NCBI GenBank assembly: GCA_022836615.1
Contig: MU405260.1
Location: forward strand, 186,001-250,000
Reading direction: 5' to 3'
DNA: 64,000 nt
Source: Annulohypoxylon bovei var. microspora
Taxonomy: Eukaryota; Ascomycota; Sordariomycetes; Xylariales; Hypoxylaceae
This document shows positions 1 to 11,862 of the stretch, in pieces. Each line of letters opens with the position of its first letter. Positions within the stretch are counted from its first letter, which is position 1. The translations under genes were made by a program, and so were the position numbers. The notes below the pieces were generated by a model, which was not told where the DNA came from, did no database searches, and saw only the letters and a program-made list of their open reading frames with translations.

Positions 1-2517
1 AAAGTATATCGCAAAGGGAGGAGGAACTTATGCTATCCTCGCGCCGTTATCCAATCACGTCGTCGCTATGCCGTATCCTGCCTCTTCTTCTATTGATGCT
101 GCCCGCAAGTGCAATGTCGGCTTTGTTTTTAGCTACCTAATCGTGCTGCTTTTCATGCTAACTACAACCAGAGCTAGGGCAGAGAGCTATGAGAAGTATA
201 TGCAGGTAGACATCCTTATTCATCTATATATCAACACACCTACCTGCATGTACGCATGTATGTATGTATCTTTATGCGCAATACCTTAGCTACGCACTTT
301 TGTAATTGCCCATAAAAGCTATCTCGCCTCAGTTAACGTCAAAACATCTCGAAACTCACCTATCCGGCTAGTCTTGTCAACTGCTTAGCCCTAGCTTATA
401 CAACGTGGTGCAGTTTACTACGCCGAGCGATGAGAGTTGCGCCATCTTTTCCACTTATACTTACACTTATACTTACACTTATACTTACACTTACACCCCC
501 CTTCTAAGTCGTGTACGTAGAATGTATGTATACTCATCCTTGTCTTGTCATTCCCGTCAGCTCATTGCTCTTTTCGTCCTGTCCCCTCCACTCACTCTAT
601 GCTTTTTTCATAATTTTTATCCCCCCCCCCCTCCCATACCCGTCCTACCACCACTGAGAGCCACCGCTGAGAGCCACCGCAGGAGCCCTACCCTGATAGT
701 CTACCTGTCTGGGTAAGTACCTACCTGCCTGCTCAGAAGCTATCCCTTTCGAATTATGTGGGGGATAGTCACCCGTCTCCTACCTAGCCTTGACTCTGGG
801 GCACGACCCCAAGTTGTCTTCTCTCACCCCCGACCACAGACCCTTGCATGATTTGCAGCTTCTAAGACATTAAGAATCTCGCATTTCAACGGCCAGCATC
901 CCTGTTAGTCTTGCCTCCTCTACCCTCTCTCTCTGGACCATCGTCAGGGTTGGCATAATAATCGCTACGTACCTACGCAAGCAACTGCCCGCCTCAACGT
1001 CCTCAACATCATCTACGCTCGAATTCTACAGCTATAGGAATCTGCAGAATTTTGAGAGGGCAGAGGCGTAGGGGCACCAGAAGTCTGCGGCCGCCTATCC
1101 GACCCGTTCCCAGGAAGAAGAATATTACACGAGCCAAGAAAAGAAAGATAAAAAAAATATTTAGCAATAAAAGTAAAGCAGGGGGAGGCTTGAGATGAGC
1201 AACCAAGGAAAAAAGGTACATCGATAGTACTATAATATGCCTGTGTAATGCAATGGTCTCGACCGGCCACAACACAGGAATCTTAACTACAGCCCCAATA
1301 CTTCACAACGGCGATCCGACCAGAAATGTGTCTCGCACCTTATTCTTTTCGTCTCTTTATCAGTTCCTGATCCCTTCGAAGAAGTTCTCCCCATCTTGTC
1401 CCAGTTTGAGGATCAACGTCTCACACACACATATTTGAGAGACCTCCTTCTGAGTCCCGCTCGTTTGCTGACAGGTTCTCCGACAACTTGCAGTTCTTTA
1501 GCCCGTTTACCAGTTCGTTGTTGGCACCTCGTGTCTTTTGGTTCAAGCTACGACACGAACCACGCGGGACACGCGAACCTCCCGGATAGCTGCGTACTTC
1601 TGATTGCAGCACTCCCAGCTCACCTTCATGCGAACACGTTCGGGCAGGCTGCATACGAACAAACCGGTCTCCACACTCAATCGATTTCTGGGTGCAGTTC
1701 GTGAGTAGTAACCCTTTGTCGTCTAGTCGCGCCAGGTCGACAGTCACCTTCCTCACCGCGCCGTCGTCTAGCACGACCCCGAAAATCTGCATGGCGACGG
1801 GGTCTCCTAGCTCGACTTCCGCCACCGGTTCTCGTAGCTAATTTACCCGTAATATAGTATAAGTAGCTAATAACACAGCCAGACGAACAGGATATTCAAG
1901 GAGTTGAGTATCCTCTTTTTGAGCGGGGAAAAGGTTTGGGTGCTTCCACTTTCCGAGACTCGACTCAGAATCAGTTTGCCAACAGCCTGTTTCAGCCAAT
2001 GAGCGCCGCTAAGCTCCTATCTACTTCTACGAGCTAAAGCTGTCAAAGATTCTCAGACCTGTTCGGAAGGAAGAAAGAAGGGGTTTTCATATTAATCCCC
2101 CCACGAACAGATCGCTAGAGCATCCTGCGGTCCTAGTCCGTTGAGATCCAAAGTAGACAGCTCTCAGAGTAGTCTGTTTCTGCCTTTTCAGCAACTGCCG
2201 CTCCTCCCCAATCCCGCAGAACCTTTCTGGATGTTTGTTTCACCAGCGCTGCCAACAGAAGAGAAGTCATCAAATCTTTCCACAGACTCGGCAGTAATTA
2301 AGACAGGCCGAGCGCGAAGAAGTTTCCGAAAACCCTCTGCCGGTAACCAGGGAAAACTCTTCCATCAGGGATTTAAGGGTAGAAGGCCGTAGAGTCTCAA
2401 CACACAGGGACCCTTAACTTTCTGCAACACTGCTCCCGAAACAGGTGCTGTTCGTTCCATTTGGAACAAGTCATCCTCTTCCACCACCTCCCAGACCTGC
2501 CAGAAACAGACAACTTG
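1..2517. other. Long leader/promoter region upstream of medA
   Basis: No convincing gene. The + strand is strongly pyrimidine-rich from about 400 to 2500, with C runs near 620 and many CTCC/CCTCC tracts, and it has several short ORFs on both strands. I read it as promoter plus long 5' leader of the medA gene that follows. A long leader with small upstream ORFs has been described for Aspergillus medA, which fits but is not proof. A 134-codon minus-strand ORF at 1421-1825 has no recognisable domain. Confidence 0.5.
453..496. repeat. 12-bp tandem repeat (ACTTATACTTAC)
   Basis: About 3.5 copies of a 12-bp unit, itself two near-identical hexamers ACTTAT/ACTTAC. It lies in the presumed medA upstream region, and a short ORF through it reads Thr-Tyr repeats, which I take as chance translation. 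Confidence 0.85.
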
Positions 2518-5090
2518 ATGTCTGCTGTCAAGTTTGAGTACCCGACCTATAAGCTGTTCGAGGTGAGTCAGGACGACGAAAGTTCCTGCTAAGCAATAGC
2601 CTGGCAACCCAGTCTCGGGAAGAAGCGCTGGCTGACCAAGAACCGCAGCCTCAATATCATCCTCAGAGGCCAATCATCGTCGACGCTGACGCGCTCGAGT
2701 CCCCTGAGACGGTGATCCTTCGGTACGAGGAAGAGGCAGCTGCCAGAGCGAACGGAGGAGACCTTCGTGGGGATTCCCCGCCTGGTCTCCTGTCTATGCC
2801 CGCATATTCAAAACCTCAACCGCCCCAGATGCATGGTGAGTCCTCCGCGTAGTTGTTTCCTGGGCAATATTTAGAAATCGGCAAGGTAGCGCGGCTAGAT
2901 CCGCAGCATCTGGCCCGGCAGTTGGAGTTGCAGTATCAGTTATGAAACGTAGGGATCTGCGAGCTAACTTGATCTTGATCTCTTAGCGTTTGATTCACCG
3001 AGATCGTATCAAGATCCTCAGTATCAATACTCGGCCCAGCAGTTTGCGGCTCAACATTCTGAAAATGCTGCCGCGCAGCTCAACCAGATGGCCTTCGCGG
3101 CAAACGGATCTGCAGGCCAGTACATGGCGCCGATCGTGGCCACACTGATCTCGTACCAGCCGGCGGCCGGCATGTACAGTACCAAGGTGCTAATCAAGAT
3201 ATCAGCTCCGTACGATCTGATCGCCATCACGAGTCACTTCTACCTGGCGTTCGGCTCCCACAAGAGCCCGGCACACGCTATAAGGGACACTGGTGACGCG
3301 AGCGGATTTGGCTACGCCGTCAGCGGAGACGCGCCGCAGTTTGAAGACACGAGGAGTCCAAGCACCAACGTGCCTCTATCACTCCTGATCGAGAGTGCGA
3401 CAGGGCAGACTCTGGCAACAATAGACGTCGGCACGTTCACATATCATAACACTCCAGCCGGGACTGCAGAGGGCCCGCCTGAGGGCGTCACGCGGGTCAA
3501 GGGGGGGTCCAGGTCACCTGAGCAGAGGGAGAGCCCTACAAAACAGCAGGAACAGGAGCAGCTGGCAACCGACACAGCTACAAATACGTACGGCTACGCT
3601 CCCACCGCACAACAAGCCGTCGCATCCAGCTATGACACGGGTTATACCAACAACGACAATATGATAGGGACTTACCACCGCTCGTCTTTCGCGCTCGACT
3701 ATCCTCGTCCGCCGCCGCCACCGCCCCTGAAGACCCATTCGTGGAGCTACCCGCATTCCCTCTCGGGTCGAAGCCCCGCTATCAATCACACGACAATCTC
3801 TCGACATAGCAGCATTACTACTCTACCGGCACCGACTTCCAGCGCGCCGCAGCTAATCCGCACGAGCACCCTGCAAGCGTCCGGCTCTTCTGGCGGGGGA
3901 CAGCTGAACCCATACGCCCTCTACTCGACCAAGGCACTTTTGGAGATAAATGGAGATCTCGAGTCGATGGCTTCGGGGTGGTCGCAGGAGGAGTGGGAGA
4001 ACCGGAGGCGGATAGTCCTGTTTACCAAGAAGCAGCGGGGCTCGACGCTCTCGACGTCGTTCAAGTCGGTGGCAGCCAACGAGAGGCCGCCGCACAGCAT
4101 CTGCATCAGCTGCATCTACTGGGCCGAGAAAGAGGAATGCTACGTGACGAGCGTCGACACAATCTCCCTGCTGGAGCAGCTCGTCGCTGCACCGGGGAGG
4201 TTCACGGTGGAGGAGAAGAACCGCATCCGGCGCAATCTCGAGGGGTTCCGCCCCCTGACCGTCAGCAAGGCCAAGGCCGACAGCGAGGAGTTCTTCAAGG
4301 TCATAATGGGATTTCCGGCCCCCAAGCCGCGCAACATCGAGAAGGACGTCAAAGTCTTCCCTTGGAAAATACTGGGCTCGGCGCTGAAGAAGATCATCTC
4401 CAAATACGTAAGTTTCGACTCTAATGCAGCTTTCCTGCATCCAATCTCCGTAGCCCCGGATCGTTTCTCCCATCTGTTTCACCCAGGTATCGCGAGCGGT
4501 ATGCTCGACATGGATTCTACGTGCAGCGAGATCCGTACCTACCTAACTCAATTTCCGCTCCCCTCAAATCTTTTCTAGTTATGGACTCGCAGGAAAGCTA
4601 GCTAACTCGGAGACTCTAGTCCGCCTCACCGTCGTCGACATTACCTCCTGGACCGGGGCCGACCTTGCTCACACCCGTCAGCAGCACCAGCCCTGGTCTC
4701 TACGGGCCGCCCCACACGCCGACAGTACCTGACAGCAGCTACTCCCACCACGACTCGCACTCGATGCCATCGCCACGCTCCCTCACCGGGGCGCCGTCCG
4801 CATGGTCGACGTATCCCAGCCGCACGATCTCGCCCGGCATGAAGGCCCACTCCCCCCAGGGCATCCACATCACCAGCCTGCCCCCCTCGTACAGGCACGC
4901 AGATACGAGGCCGCAGCAGCACCTGCCGGCGCCGCCAAGCTACGGCATGGCGCAGCGCTGGGACACGACCGCCGTCTCGAACGGGTACGGCGACGCCTCT
5001 ACGGCCGCTCCCGCCTACGCTACGAGTCACCAGCATCAGGGTCATGTGTACGGCACGGGCGCATACGGTGATGTAAGTCACCGGGAATAG
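2518..5090 (+). CDS. medA: MedA/Medusa-type developmental regulator
   Basis: Homolog of Aspergillus Medusa, the family that also includes Fusarium Ren1 and Magnaporthe Acr1; these are nuclear regulators of conidiophore patterning and conidiation. Coding exons read as 2518-2562, 2613-2835, 2987-4407 and 4620-5090, giving 719 aa with phases 0, 1 and 0 agreeing at each join. The N-terminal half is Gln/Pro/Ser-rich, with a run of seven prolines near 3709-3727. The conserved block lies at the end of exon 3: GWSQEEWENRRRIVLF, then ICISCIYWAEKEECYVTSVD, then VEEKNRIRRNLEGFRPLT and KVFPWKILGSALKKI. The C-terminal exon is low-complexity and rich in Ser, Pro, Tyr and His. The start is inferred: the short first exon ends in GAG before GTGAGT, and a 50-bp intron with a GCTAAG branch-like site restores frame. 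An alternative donor at 5073 could add a further exon, so the C-terminus is less certain than the core. Confidence 0.87.
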
Positions 5091-7917
5091 CTACGTGACT
5101 GAGGTCGCTAGGGATGGTTAGGGGGTCTAAAGGGTGGGACACTCGGAGGGGAATGCATCGCGAGACGGCGAGGGTTGCATGACGAGCCATCCATCGTCGA
5201 CGGGACGAAGAAGCTAAACAGACGCCCAAAGCGCGCGGGATCTGACTCGAACATCCGTACCGCATATCGTCATACGATTTACCCCCGGGCCTCCACATCT
5301 TCCCGTTACGGGTTCCTACGGCACACGCATGGTGTGAAGCGGGAAGATGGACCAGCAATCTGAGCAATCTGAGCAATCTGAGCCACATACAAACCATACC
5401 GCACTATCGAGCGTCGAGATTTGATATTTGATATTTGATATTGATGTGTCGTCCGCGATGGGGACCATACTAGACTATAGGAAACGAGGCATATGCCAAG
5501 TTGTTGGAAGTTGGTGGGGGGAGAAGCTCTACTAGGTGGTGTGTATAATGTTATGTGTGTGTGGGGGGAAAAAAGGGGGGTGAGTCCGGCCAAGGTCAGC
5601 TGTTGTCGCTCTAACCAATCACGATTCATCCCGGCACTCCATTTTGATCGCACGACACAGACGACCTGCCTTGGTTTTATTCTCCGGCATCCTGACATTC
5701 GCATATACAAGGCCCGCTCGGCCATGAGAACCGCCACACCCGTGATATCTTTACCTACCCTTTTACCTACCTGGCTACATCCTCAAGTACCGACTTCCCT
5801 GTTTTCATCGTCAGGCAAATTTGACCCTTCGCGACCATTATCGCGACCATTATCACGGCCATCATCACGGCGTCTTATCATCTTTCCCCGTTCCGGGAGG
5901 GCCCTTACCTGGGCGGCCATGATCGACTGTGCATCGCTAGCCTCTGGTGACTGATTGGTCACGAGCTCGTCGACTTGCAGACGCATCCATGTGGGCAGCA
6001 TGGATGGTGTGTGAGCTTAGATGTATGTCTATCGGGTGCGCGCCGCTGCCGCTGCATGATGCATGCCATCTGCGTCACGCCGTCCCTTACTTCCTCTCTG
6101 GGTAACCATCTCTGCTCTCCCTGGTCGTCATCGGGAGGCCACCTCTTCGACGCCTCGAAGCTTGATGTCTTTTCGAATTACCAATTTTATTCCTCATGCA
6201 CCATAACGACTTCGACCGTTGCACCGCAGCCGCATGCCCTTCGCACCGCCCTCCGTCCTCTCGCCGCGCAGCTGATCCACACACAATGCATATACACACA
6301 ACCCGTCAGCAGACCTGAGCAGCGTCTTATACCACTTACACGCTTGGACGGCGAGAAATGAATTCTGTCTGATGCCCCTTACGGCGCGGTCCAGCAGAAC
6401 AGGAACCCGCCCGCCACTCACAACCCCAGCCCACACCGAACCTGGACGTCTGGTGATACCCACATGCTTACCTGCGAGGGCTAATTAATCGTCGGTTACG
6501 ATAAACTAGTCGCTACGCGCGAGGATGACCTATGCATCTCTCCCCATATCGCGAGCAGGGCAACCATCTTTCTAATTTAACGATCATGTACTTCCACACT
6601 TACCGCCCTCGTCCTCGTTCTCGTCCTCGCTAGACACTGGGATACCTCGAGGCTAGGATCCGGTACGCACGCTACCTTCCAGTCATGTTACATCTTTGCT
6701 TTACTCGGCGCCTTTAGCATTTGGGTCTGCGGTTTGGGTTTGTTAGATCCCTGGCGTTTCTAGGTTAGGTACCTACGTTTGGTCATATCTTTGGGACGGG
6801 ATGGGGAATCGATGTCATGAATCTTAGATTTCGGCTCTCTTTGCTTGGCTACATACGGAATATTACCTTACCCTCCGCCGAATCGAATCGAGCGATCCTC
6901 CTATCCGACCTGGCCCACAGTTGACAGGACGCTAATGCCTTACCCCCTAATTTGATTGCGGTCTTCAGCATAGGGGCTCGGACGCAATCCTATACACTAC
7001 ATTTTCTACCACGAATTGCCTCTCGCTTCATCTTTCCTTTTCTATCACCTTATTGTAATAGTTTATTCTCGAACCGGGCCGCTTTGACGGTGTCCTTCTG
7101 GTGTATGTGGGGGTGACTGGCTGGTATGAGGAGTTTACAGTGTTACGTAGCGCCGGACGGGCATGGCCACGACGGAGGAGTATGGGTAAGGGGGATTAAG
7201 GAGCGCGGTACGGCTGCTCGTGACGTCGATCGGTTGGGTTTTCTTTCCTTTTAGAGCGTTTTATACCCTGTTTCTATCACCATTCTTGTAACGTTAGCTC
7301 TGTCCTTCTTCTTCCTGCCTTGCTAGACCAATATCTTGAAACCAGAAATCCATTTTTGCCGGATGCTTACTTCGGAGTGGTGTATTTACGGGACACGGTT
7401 GGAACATCGGGATTTTGATGGAACAAGCACGGATAGGTCATCACCGCATACTAGGAATTGAGTGCATGGCGCAAATTCGTAAAAGGGTCATTGGATATGG
7501 GTGATAGAATGGATATGGGACACTGGCTATCATCGAGCATAGACGGAGGATGGCGTATTCGGGAAACGGCTTGTTGATTTATTTCTAAGTTACCGACTTG
7601 TCTAGGTACCCTCGATATCGATGGGTACGACCTTGGTACTTGGGTAATCATAATATATGTTTCTATCATTACACCTAGCAACACATTCTATGTAGATTCA
7701 CCGATGGAGATGTTCGAACGAAAAGGTTATGATCGTGATTCTTCCTTAGAAGGTGCCTGATAGATTTATGCGTAGTCCATATTCAAGCATATTCAAGCAT
7801 ACTAGTATAACTCTTCGTTATGCTGAGGTAGGTAACGATTCTATAGATCGGAATCCCGACCTTCTAAAAGCCTTTTATCTATACCTAGGTAGAACCCGTG
7901 CATCCATCTCTCTGTCT
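5091..7917. other. Intergenic region, medA to TTC27 (convergent)
   Basis: No supported gene in 2.8 kb between two convergent genes. It holds a 9-bp triplication (AGCAATCTG) at 5354-5382, an AT-rich GATATTT repeat near 5423-5443 and a repeated CGACCATTAT/CGGCCATCAT block near 5835-5875. CCTAGG/TAGGTA motifs occur near 6760, 7605 and 7884. Short ORFs here share no family signature and are probably chance. Confidence 0.5.
5354..5382. repeat. 9-bp tandem repeat (AGCAATCTG) x3
   Basis: Three perfect direct copies plus a partial copy, about 260 bp after the medA stop, probably in the 3' UTR or just beyond it. Confidence 0.9.
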
Positions 7918-10900
7918 CTATATTTTCAAGTCTTCCATCATATTTGTCAAGGTCTGCCACCTGTGATCGTCCTCCCAGGACTCTTTTGCCTTTCCCATGA
8001 TGCTTCTAACAGCGCTTCTCGCCTTGCCTTTCCACCTACTCCCGATACTATCTACTAGCGATCCGTAGTTTTCGTACGCCGCTACCAGCTCCGACGTCCT
8101 CTGCACTACGGTATCCCACGCGTCCACGTCCGTCAACCAGCTTCCCTGCTGGCCTTGTGTTCCGCTGGACGCAGATAGCGCACTTCCCACCCCGCCGACG
8201 GCTGCCCTCCACGCTTTTTCGGCCGCATCCAACGCACCCGTCCAGTCCCTTCTCCACGCGCGAAGGCGGGACACCAGAGCCCAGCACGCCGAGTTCGTCG
8301 TGATGAGGGGCACAATATCGTCCTCGAAGAGCAACACAACTTTTCTCTCGATACTGCCTCTCGCGGGTTCGTAGACACCCGATCCTCCTTCGTTGTCGCT
8401 AGGAATTGGCGTTTTGGTCGTCTCCCTGACTAGGAGGGTTAGGATATCGAGATCTAATGTCTCTTCCGTCTTGCGGATCCGGATCACATTTCTCACGCCG
8501 AGGACCACATCGTCTAAGTTTGGATTCGGCGATAGGCTGGCCGCTAGAGTAATAACATTATCCCAAATTCTCCAATTCGAATCAGCGAGCGTGGCCCCAC
8601 GCTTGAAGGCGATTAGGGAGTCTAGTAGCAGCTTCTGGCCAGTCTTGCCAAGGTCGGCTGCTCGCTTCGTGCTCGCCATGTCGTCCGAGATATCAGAACC
8701 ACTATTACTGAGCTTCTCTTGACGATCCTTCTTCTCGGAGACGATCTGGCGGTACCAGCTCAAAAGCGCGGTTCCAAGGTTGCTCCAAGTTCGCGCGTCC
8801 TCGCCCCCGGAAGTATCGTTCGCCGTCGACATAGCCCGCTGAAACGCCTCAGCTGCATCGGGGAAATTTCCGAGGCGCAGCTCGATGTCACCGAGCCTAT
8901 TCCACATCTCCGGGCTTAATCTGTTAACACCGACGGCGAGAAGGTATGCGTCCCGAGCCTCCTTCCATTCCTGCTTTTGAAGGTGAAGCTCGCCGAGCGA
9001 TCTCTGCGCCCTCGCATAACGCCGGTTAGAGATCTCCCATGCGCGTTGGTAATGTCGGGGCTCATTTTCGATATCTCCTAATATACAAAACAACCTGGGG
9101 GAATTTGGAGGTGGCGGTGAACGTTCCGGACCGAAGAAATCGGATGCTTTCAGGGTTGAGGTGTCAACCTCAGCATCATCCAAGTCAATGCTATCCTTCA
9201 AACTGGCATTATCGTCAACGCCAGAAGTGCGGTGGAATAGGCGCCATCGCACGATAGCTCGACCCTTTTCTTCGCCTCCGCTCCCTCGACCGTCTGGGTC
9301 GTCGGCAGACGCGCTGCTCGCTAAACATAACGCGACTTCTGCCCAAAGTCGTAGCCGTTTAAAGATTTCCAGAGCCGAAACGAGGGATCCGACAGAAGTC
9401 CAGGCGTAGGCGAGCTCGGACTCTAGGTGCCAGCGCGGAGGAGAGGACAAAGCATTCGCATACCGCAGCCTCTCTTCTGGAGATGCCGACTCGGCGGGTT
9501 TAGGAGCTGGCAGGAATGATGTTGGTTTTCGAATATCAACAGACTGGTCTGGTTGATTATCAGGGGTCACCTGGATAGTTGGAATATTAGATTCCGCCCC
9601 TGCGCCGTTTTGATCGCCAGGAGGCTTTTTGGTTGTGACTCTTGATTCTTGCGTATCGACGATAACCTGGTCTACAAGCGCTTGCATCTGCAAGACAGCG
9701 CGTTCGAGCGTCCGACTCCTGTTGAGCTCGATCCGTGACCTTACTAGTAGAGCTTGAGTATATGTTTGCCAGTTGGTCGACTTATCATCGATTACTCGTT
9801 GAGCAAAGGGTAGAATTTCTTCCGAAGTCAATGAATCGGCAGGCGAAAAGGTGTCTTTCATCGTAGCTTCTGTCAGGAGTATAATGTGATCTTCCGGGGA
9901 AAGTTGCGGCTGGTCGTCTGGCCTGATATCCTGCAGCTCTGCCGGAAGATCTGAAGTCGGTTTGTCGGTTTGATCGTTGTCAAACTTGATATTCTCTAAC
10001 AAGGTATCGTCATTTAGAGGAAGCGCAACCGGCGTTACATCAGAAGCATCTTGCTGGCTAGATGCCGTAGTAAACCGTGCGTGGCTCTTAGCAAGCACCA
10101 CGAGCTGGCTGGTGGTTGTCTCCTGAAACCTCGTACGTTTCCCCAAGGCACCAGAGAGCGCATAGGAAAAGCCGCTAATCTCCGTAGCCGACTGCAACGC
10201 CTGGCGGGCCTTCTTGTCATTGCCAAGCATGATATGACAGGCAGTCTCCTCCAAGCGGAAATGGATGCGAGACTCCCGAGGCCATTGCGACTGCTCCGGG
10301 TTTTGATCTGTCCCGACCGGTCCGATGATAGAAGCCTCGGCTTCCGCGAGACTTTTTTCTATGCTCTCCTGGAGCGTCGGCACGTCCGTCCAGCGACCAC
10401 TCTTGGTGAATAAAGATCCCGGGCCCAGCGAGGGCTGAGAGATGAGTTTATAATGCCAGAGGTGAATCCTCAGACGGGTCCAGGAGAGATGAAGCGAGAG
10501 AGAGTGTCGCGGATCTGACCAGATTTCGGGTAACTCGGTAGGTAACATGATACCTGATGTGAAGATAAAGCGTGACAAGCAGAAGAGCTCAATGTGAGGG
10601 ATGTGCGGATACGGAGAAACACCGTCTATATCGAGTGACTTGAAGCAACTCCTCTTGAAAGATAATATCGGCGCTTCTATGCTGTCATTCGTCGATTCGT
10701 TCAAAGACTGAGCAGTCTGAGCTTCCACAAAAGCCGAGAGGAATATATCTTCAATTGCTTCGGGCCCTTCGAGAACGGGACCCGTGACATTTGCCTGCAA
10801 GAAAGCTCCCAACGAAGCGAGGCCAAGCCTGATTGCCTGTGTGACATCGTAGGATCCGCTATCCGTCTCCGTCTCCGTCTCCGTCCCCGTCCCGGGTTGG

Positions 10901-11037
10901 TCTGTTACTACATACCGAATAAACTGGGATATTATGCGTTGTGACGGCCCATCGTTTAATACTTGTAAGAAAGACGAGTCTTCAAAGGTCTTCTCGATAG
11001 AGACGAGCGTAGCAGGTGAAAAGTTGTCGTCAGCCAT
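7918..11037 (-). CDS. EMW1: TTC27/Emw1-type TPR protein
   Basis: Intronless ORF of 1039 aa from the chosen ATG (MADDNFSP). An in-frame ATG 12 codons upstream is possible, but MADD is the usual-looking start. The C-terminal half carries tetratricopeptide repeats: AWEISNRRYARAQRSLGELH, then KEARDAYLLAVGVNRLSPEM, then RLGNFPDAAEAFQRAM. This arrangement of a long N-terminal helical part and late TPRs matches the TTC27 family, whose yeast member Emw1 is essential and was named for maintenance of cell-wall proteins. The family acts as an intracellular scaffold, and no catalytic residues are expected. Length fits filamentous-fungal members, which are longer than yeast Emw1 (about 900 aa). A six-base repeat near 10864-10891 encodes a Thr-Glu run in the N-terminal part. 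It is transcribed in the same direction as the GYF gene upstream. Confidence 0.85.
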   Translation of the reverse strand: MADDNFSPATLVSIEKTFEDSSFLQVLNDGPSQRIISQFIRYVVTDQPGTGTETETETDSGSYDVTQAIRLGLASLGAFLQANVTGPVLEGPEAIEDIFLSAFVEAQTAQSLNESTNDSIEAPILSFKRSCFKSLDIDGVSPYPHIPHIELFCLSRFIFTSGIMLPTELPEIWSDPRHSLSLHLSWTRLRIHLWHYKLISQPSLGPGSLFTKSGRWTDVPTLQESIEKSLAEAEASIIGPVGTDQNPEQSQWPRESRIHFRLEETACHIMLGNDKKARQALQSATEISGFSYALSGALGKRTRFQETTTSQLVVLAKSHARFTTASSQQDASDVTPVALPLNDDTLLENIKFDNDQTDKPTSDLPAELQDIRPDDQPQLSPEDHIILLTEATMKDTFSPADSLTSEEILPFAQRVIDDKSTNWQTYTQALLVRSRIELNRSRTLERAVLQMQALVDQVIVDTQESRVTTKKPPGDQNGAGAESNIPTIQVTPDNQPDQSVDIRKPTSFLPAPKPAESASPEERLRYANALSSPPRWHLESELAYAWTSVGSLVSALEIFKRLRLWAEVALCLASSASADDPDGRGSGGEEKGRAIVRWRLFHRTSGVDDNASLKDSIDLDDAEVDTSTLKASDFFGPERSPPPPNSPRLFCILGDIENEPRHYQRAWEISNRRYARAQRSLGELHLQKQEWKEARDAYLLAVGVNRLSPEMWNRLGDIELRLGNFPDAAEAFQRAMSTANDTSGGEDARTWSNLGTALLSWYRQIVSEKKDRQEKLSNSGSDISDDMASTKRAADLGKTGQKLLLDSLIAFKRGATLADSNWRIWDNVITLAASLSPNPNLDDVVLGVRNVIRIRKTEETLDLDILTLLVRETTKTPIPSDNEGGSGVYEPARGSIERKVVLLFEDDIVPLITTNSACWALVSRLRAWRRDWTGALDAAEKAWRAAVGGVGSALSASSGTQGQQGSWLTDVDAWDTVVQRTSELVAAYENYGSLVDSIGSRWKGKARSAVRSIMGKAKESWEDDHRWQTLTNMMEDLKI
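10864..10891. repeat. Coding hexanucleotide repeat in TTC27 homolog
   Basis: GTCTCC repeated about four times, encoding alternating Thr-Glu in the N-terminal, probably disordered, part of the TPR protein. Confidence 0.85.
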
Positions 11038-11862
11038 ATTGAAATGCAAAGGTTGGATAGATGGATGTATCAATTTGCTTTTCGGACTTTAGGATAAGAA
11101 GCCTAATATCTTAGGTAGTAAAAAGGAATAAACCCTAAGGCTCAACTGGCAAAAAGTAATTGTATGACAGATCTGTGTGTAATTCAATCATTACGGACGG
11201 CATCAAAGTTTTTGTATGTAGTAAATTAGGAGAAGACAGAAGATGAATATCAAACATATATCATGAGTTATTCTTCTCCTTGGACAAATTCAATAATCGA
11301 ATGGATATAGATCTCTTCTCATGGTGGGGGAGGGGGCAATCTCGATTTTTTTCCACCTAAAGATCCCTGTCATATTCAGATCAAATTATGTGGTCTGTGC
11401 AAAATACCTAGGTACTATCTTAGGTGCATTACTAAGCATTTAAGCTCCTAAGGCTGCTGGGCTGGTTGGAACATTGAAGATTGTCATATTTAGAGTGGGT
11501 TCAATCTTCAACGTTGCTCTTCCAAGGTTGAGTCCAACTTACTAAGTACCTACGAGTTACCTAGCAGACCTCGGGTTAGTCATATCTAACCCTTTTTTGG
11601 ATAGACAATACATCTTGATCACATTGGATCGTACGAGAATAAAAGCTGCTCAGGTTCTCACATGTGGGAGCGATTTTTATCATTCATCTTCACATCAACT
11701 ATCGTCTGCACCGATACACCGCGCAAGGGGCCGATCCTTGCTACTATACATGAACAACTCCTTCAGACACGTGCATCTTCATTACATTTCATCATAGCTC
11801 GTATTCGTGATACTCATATACCCGAGCTCGTGAACCGCCAGGACCAGCTATCAGAGACCCCT
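11038..11862. other. Intergenic region, GYF gene to TTC27
   Basis: Spacer between two minus-strand genes. It should contain the 3' UTR of the GYF gene and the promoter of the TTC27 gene. It is AT-rich, with a CCTAGGTA motif near 11407 and TTAGGTG near 11420. No coding signal was recognised on either strand. Confidence 0.5.

Noticed and set aside
1421..1825. 134-codon minus-strand ORF upstream of medA
   Set aside because: No recognisable domain; it opens convincingly for a few dozen codons but turns low-information, and it lies in a presumed leader region.
5175..5363. 62-codon ORF after the medA stop that could be an extra C-terminal exon
   Set aside because: A donor (GAT|GTAAGT at 5073) exists, but no clear in-frame acceptor or family similarity supports the addition.
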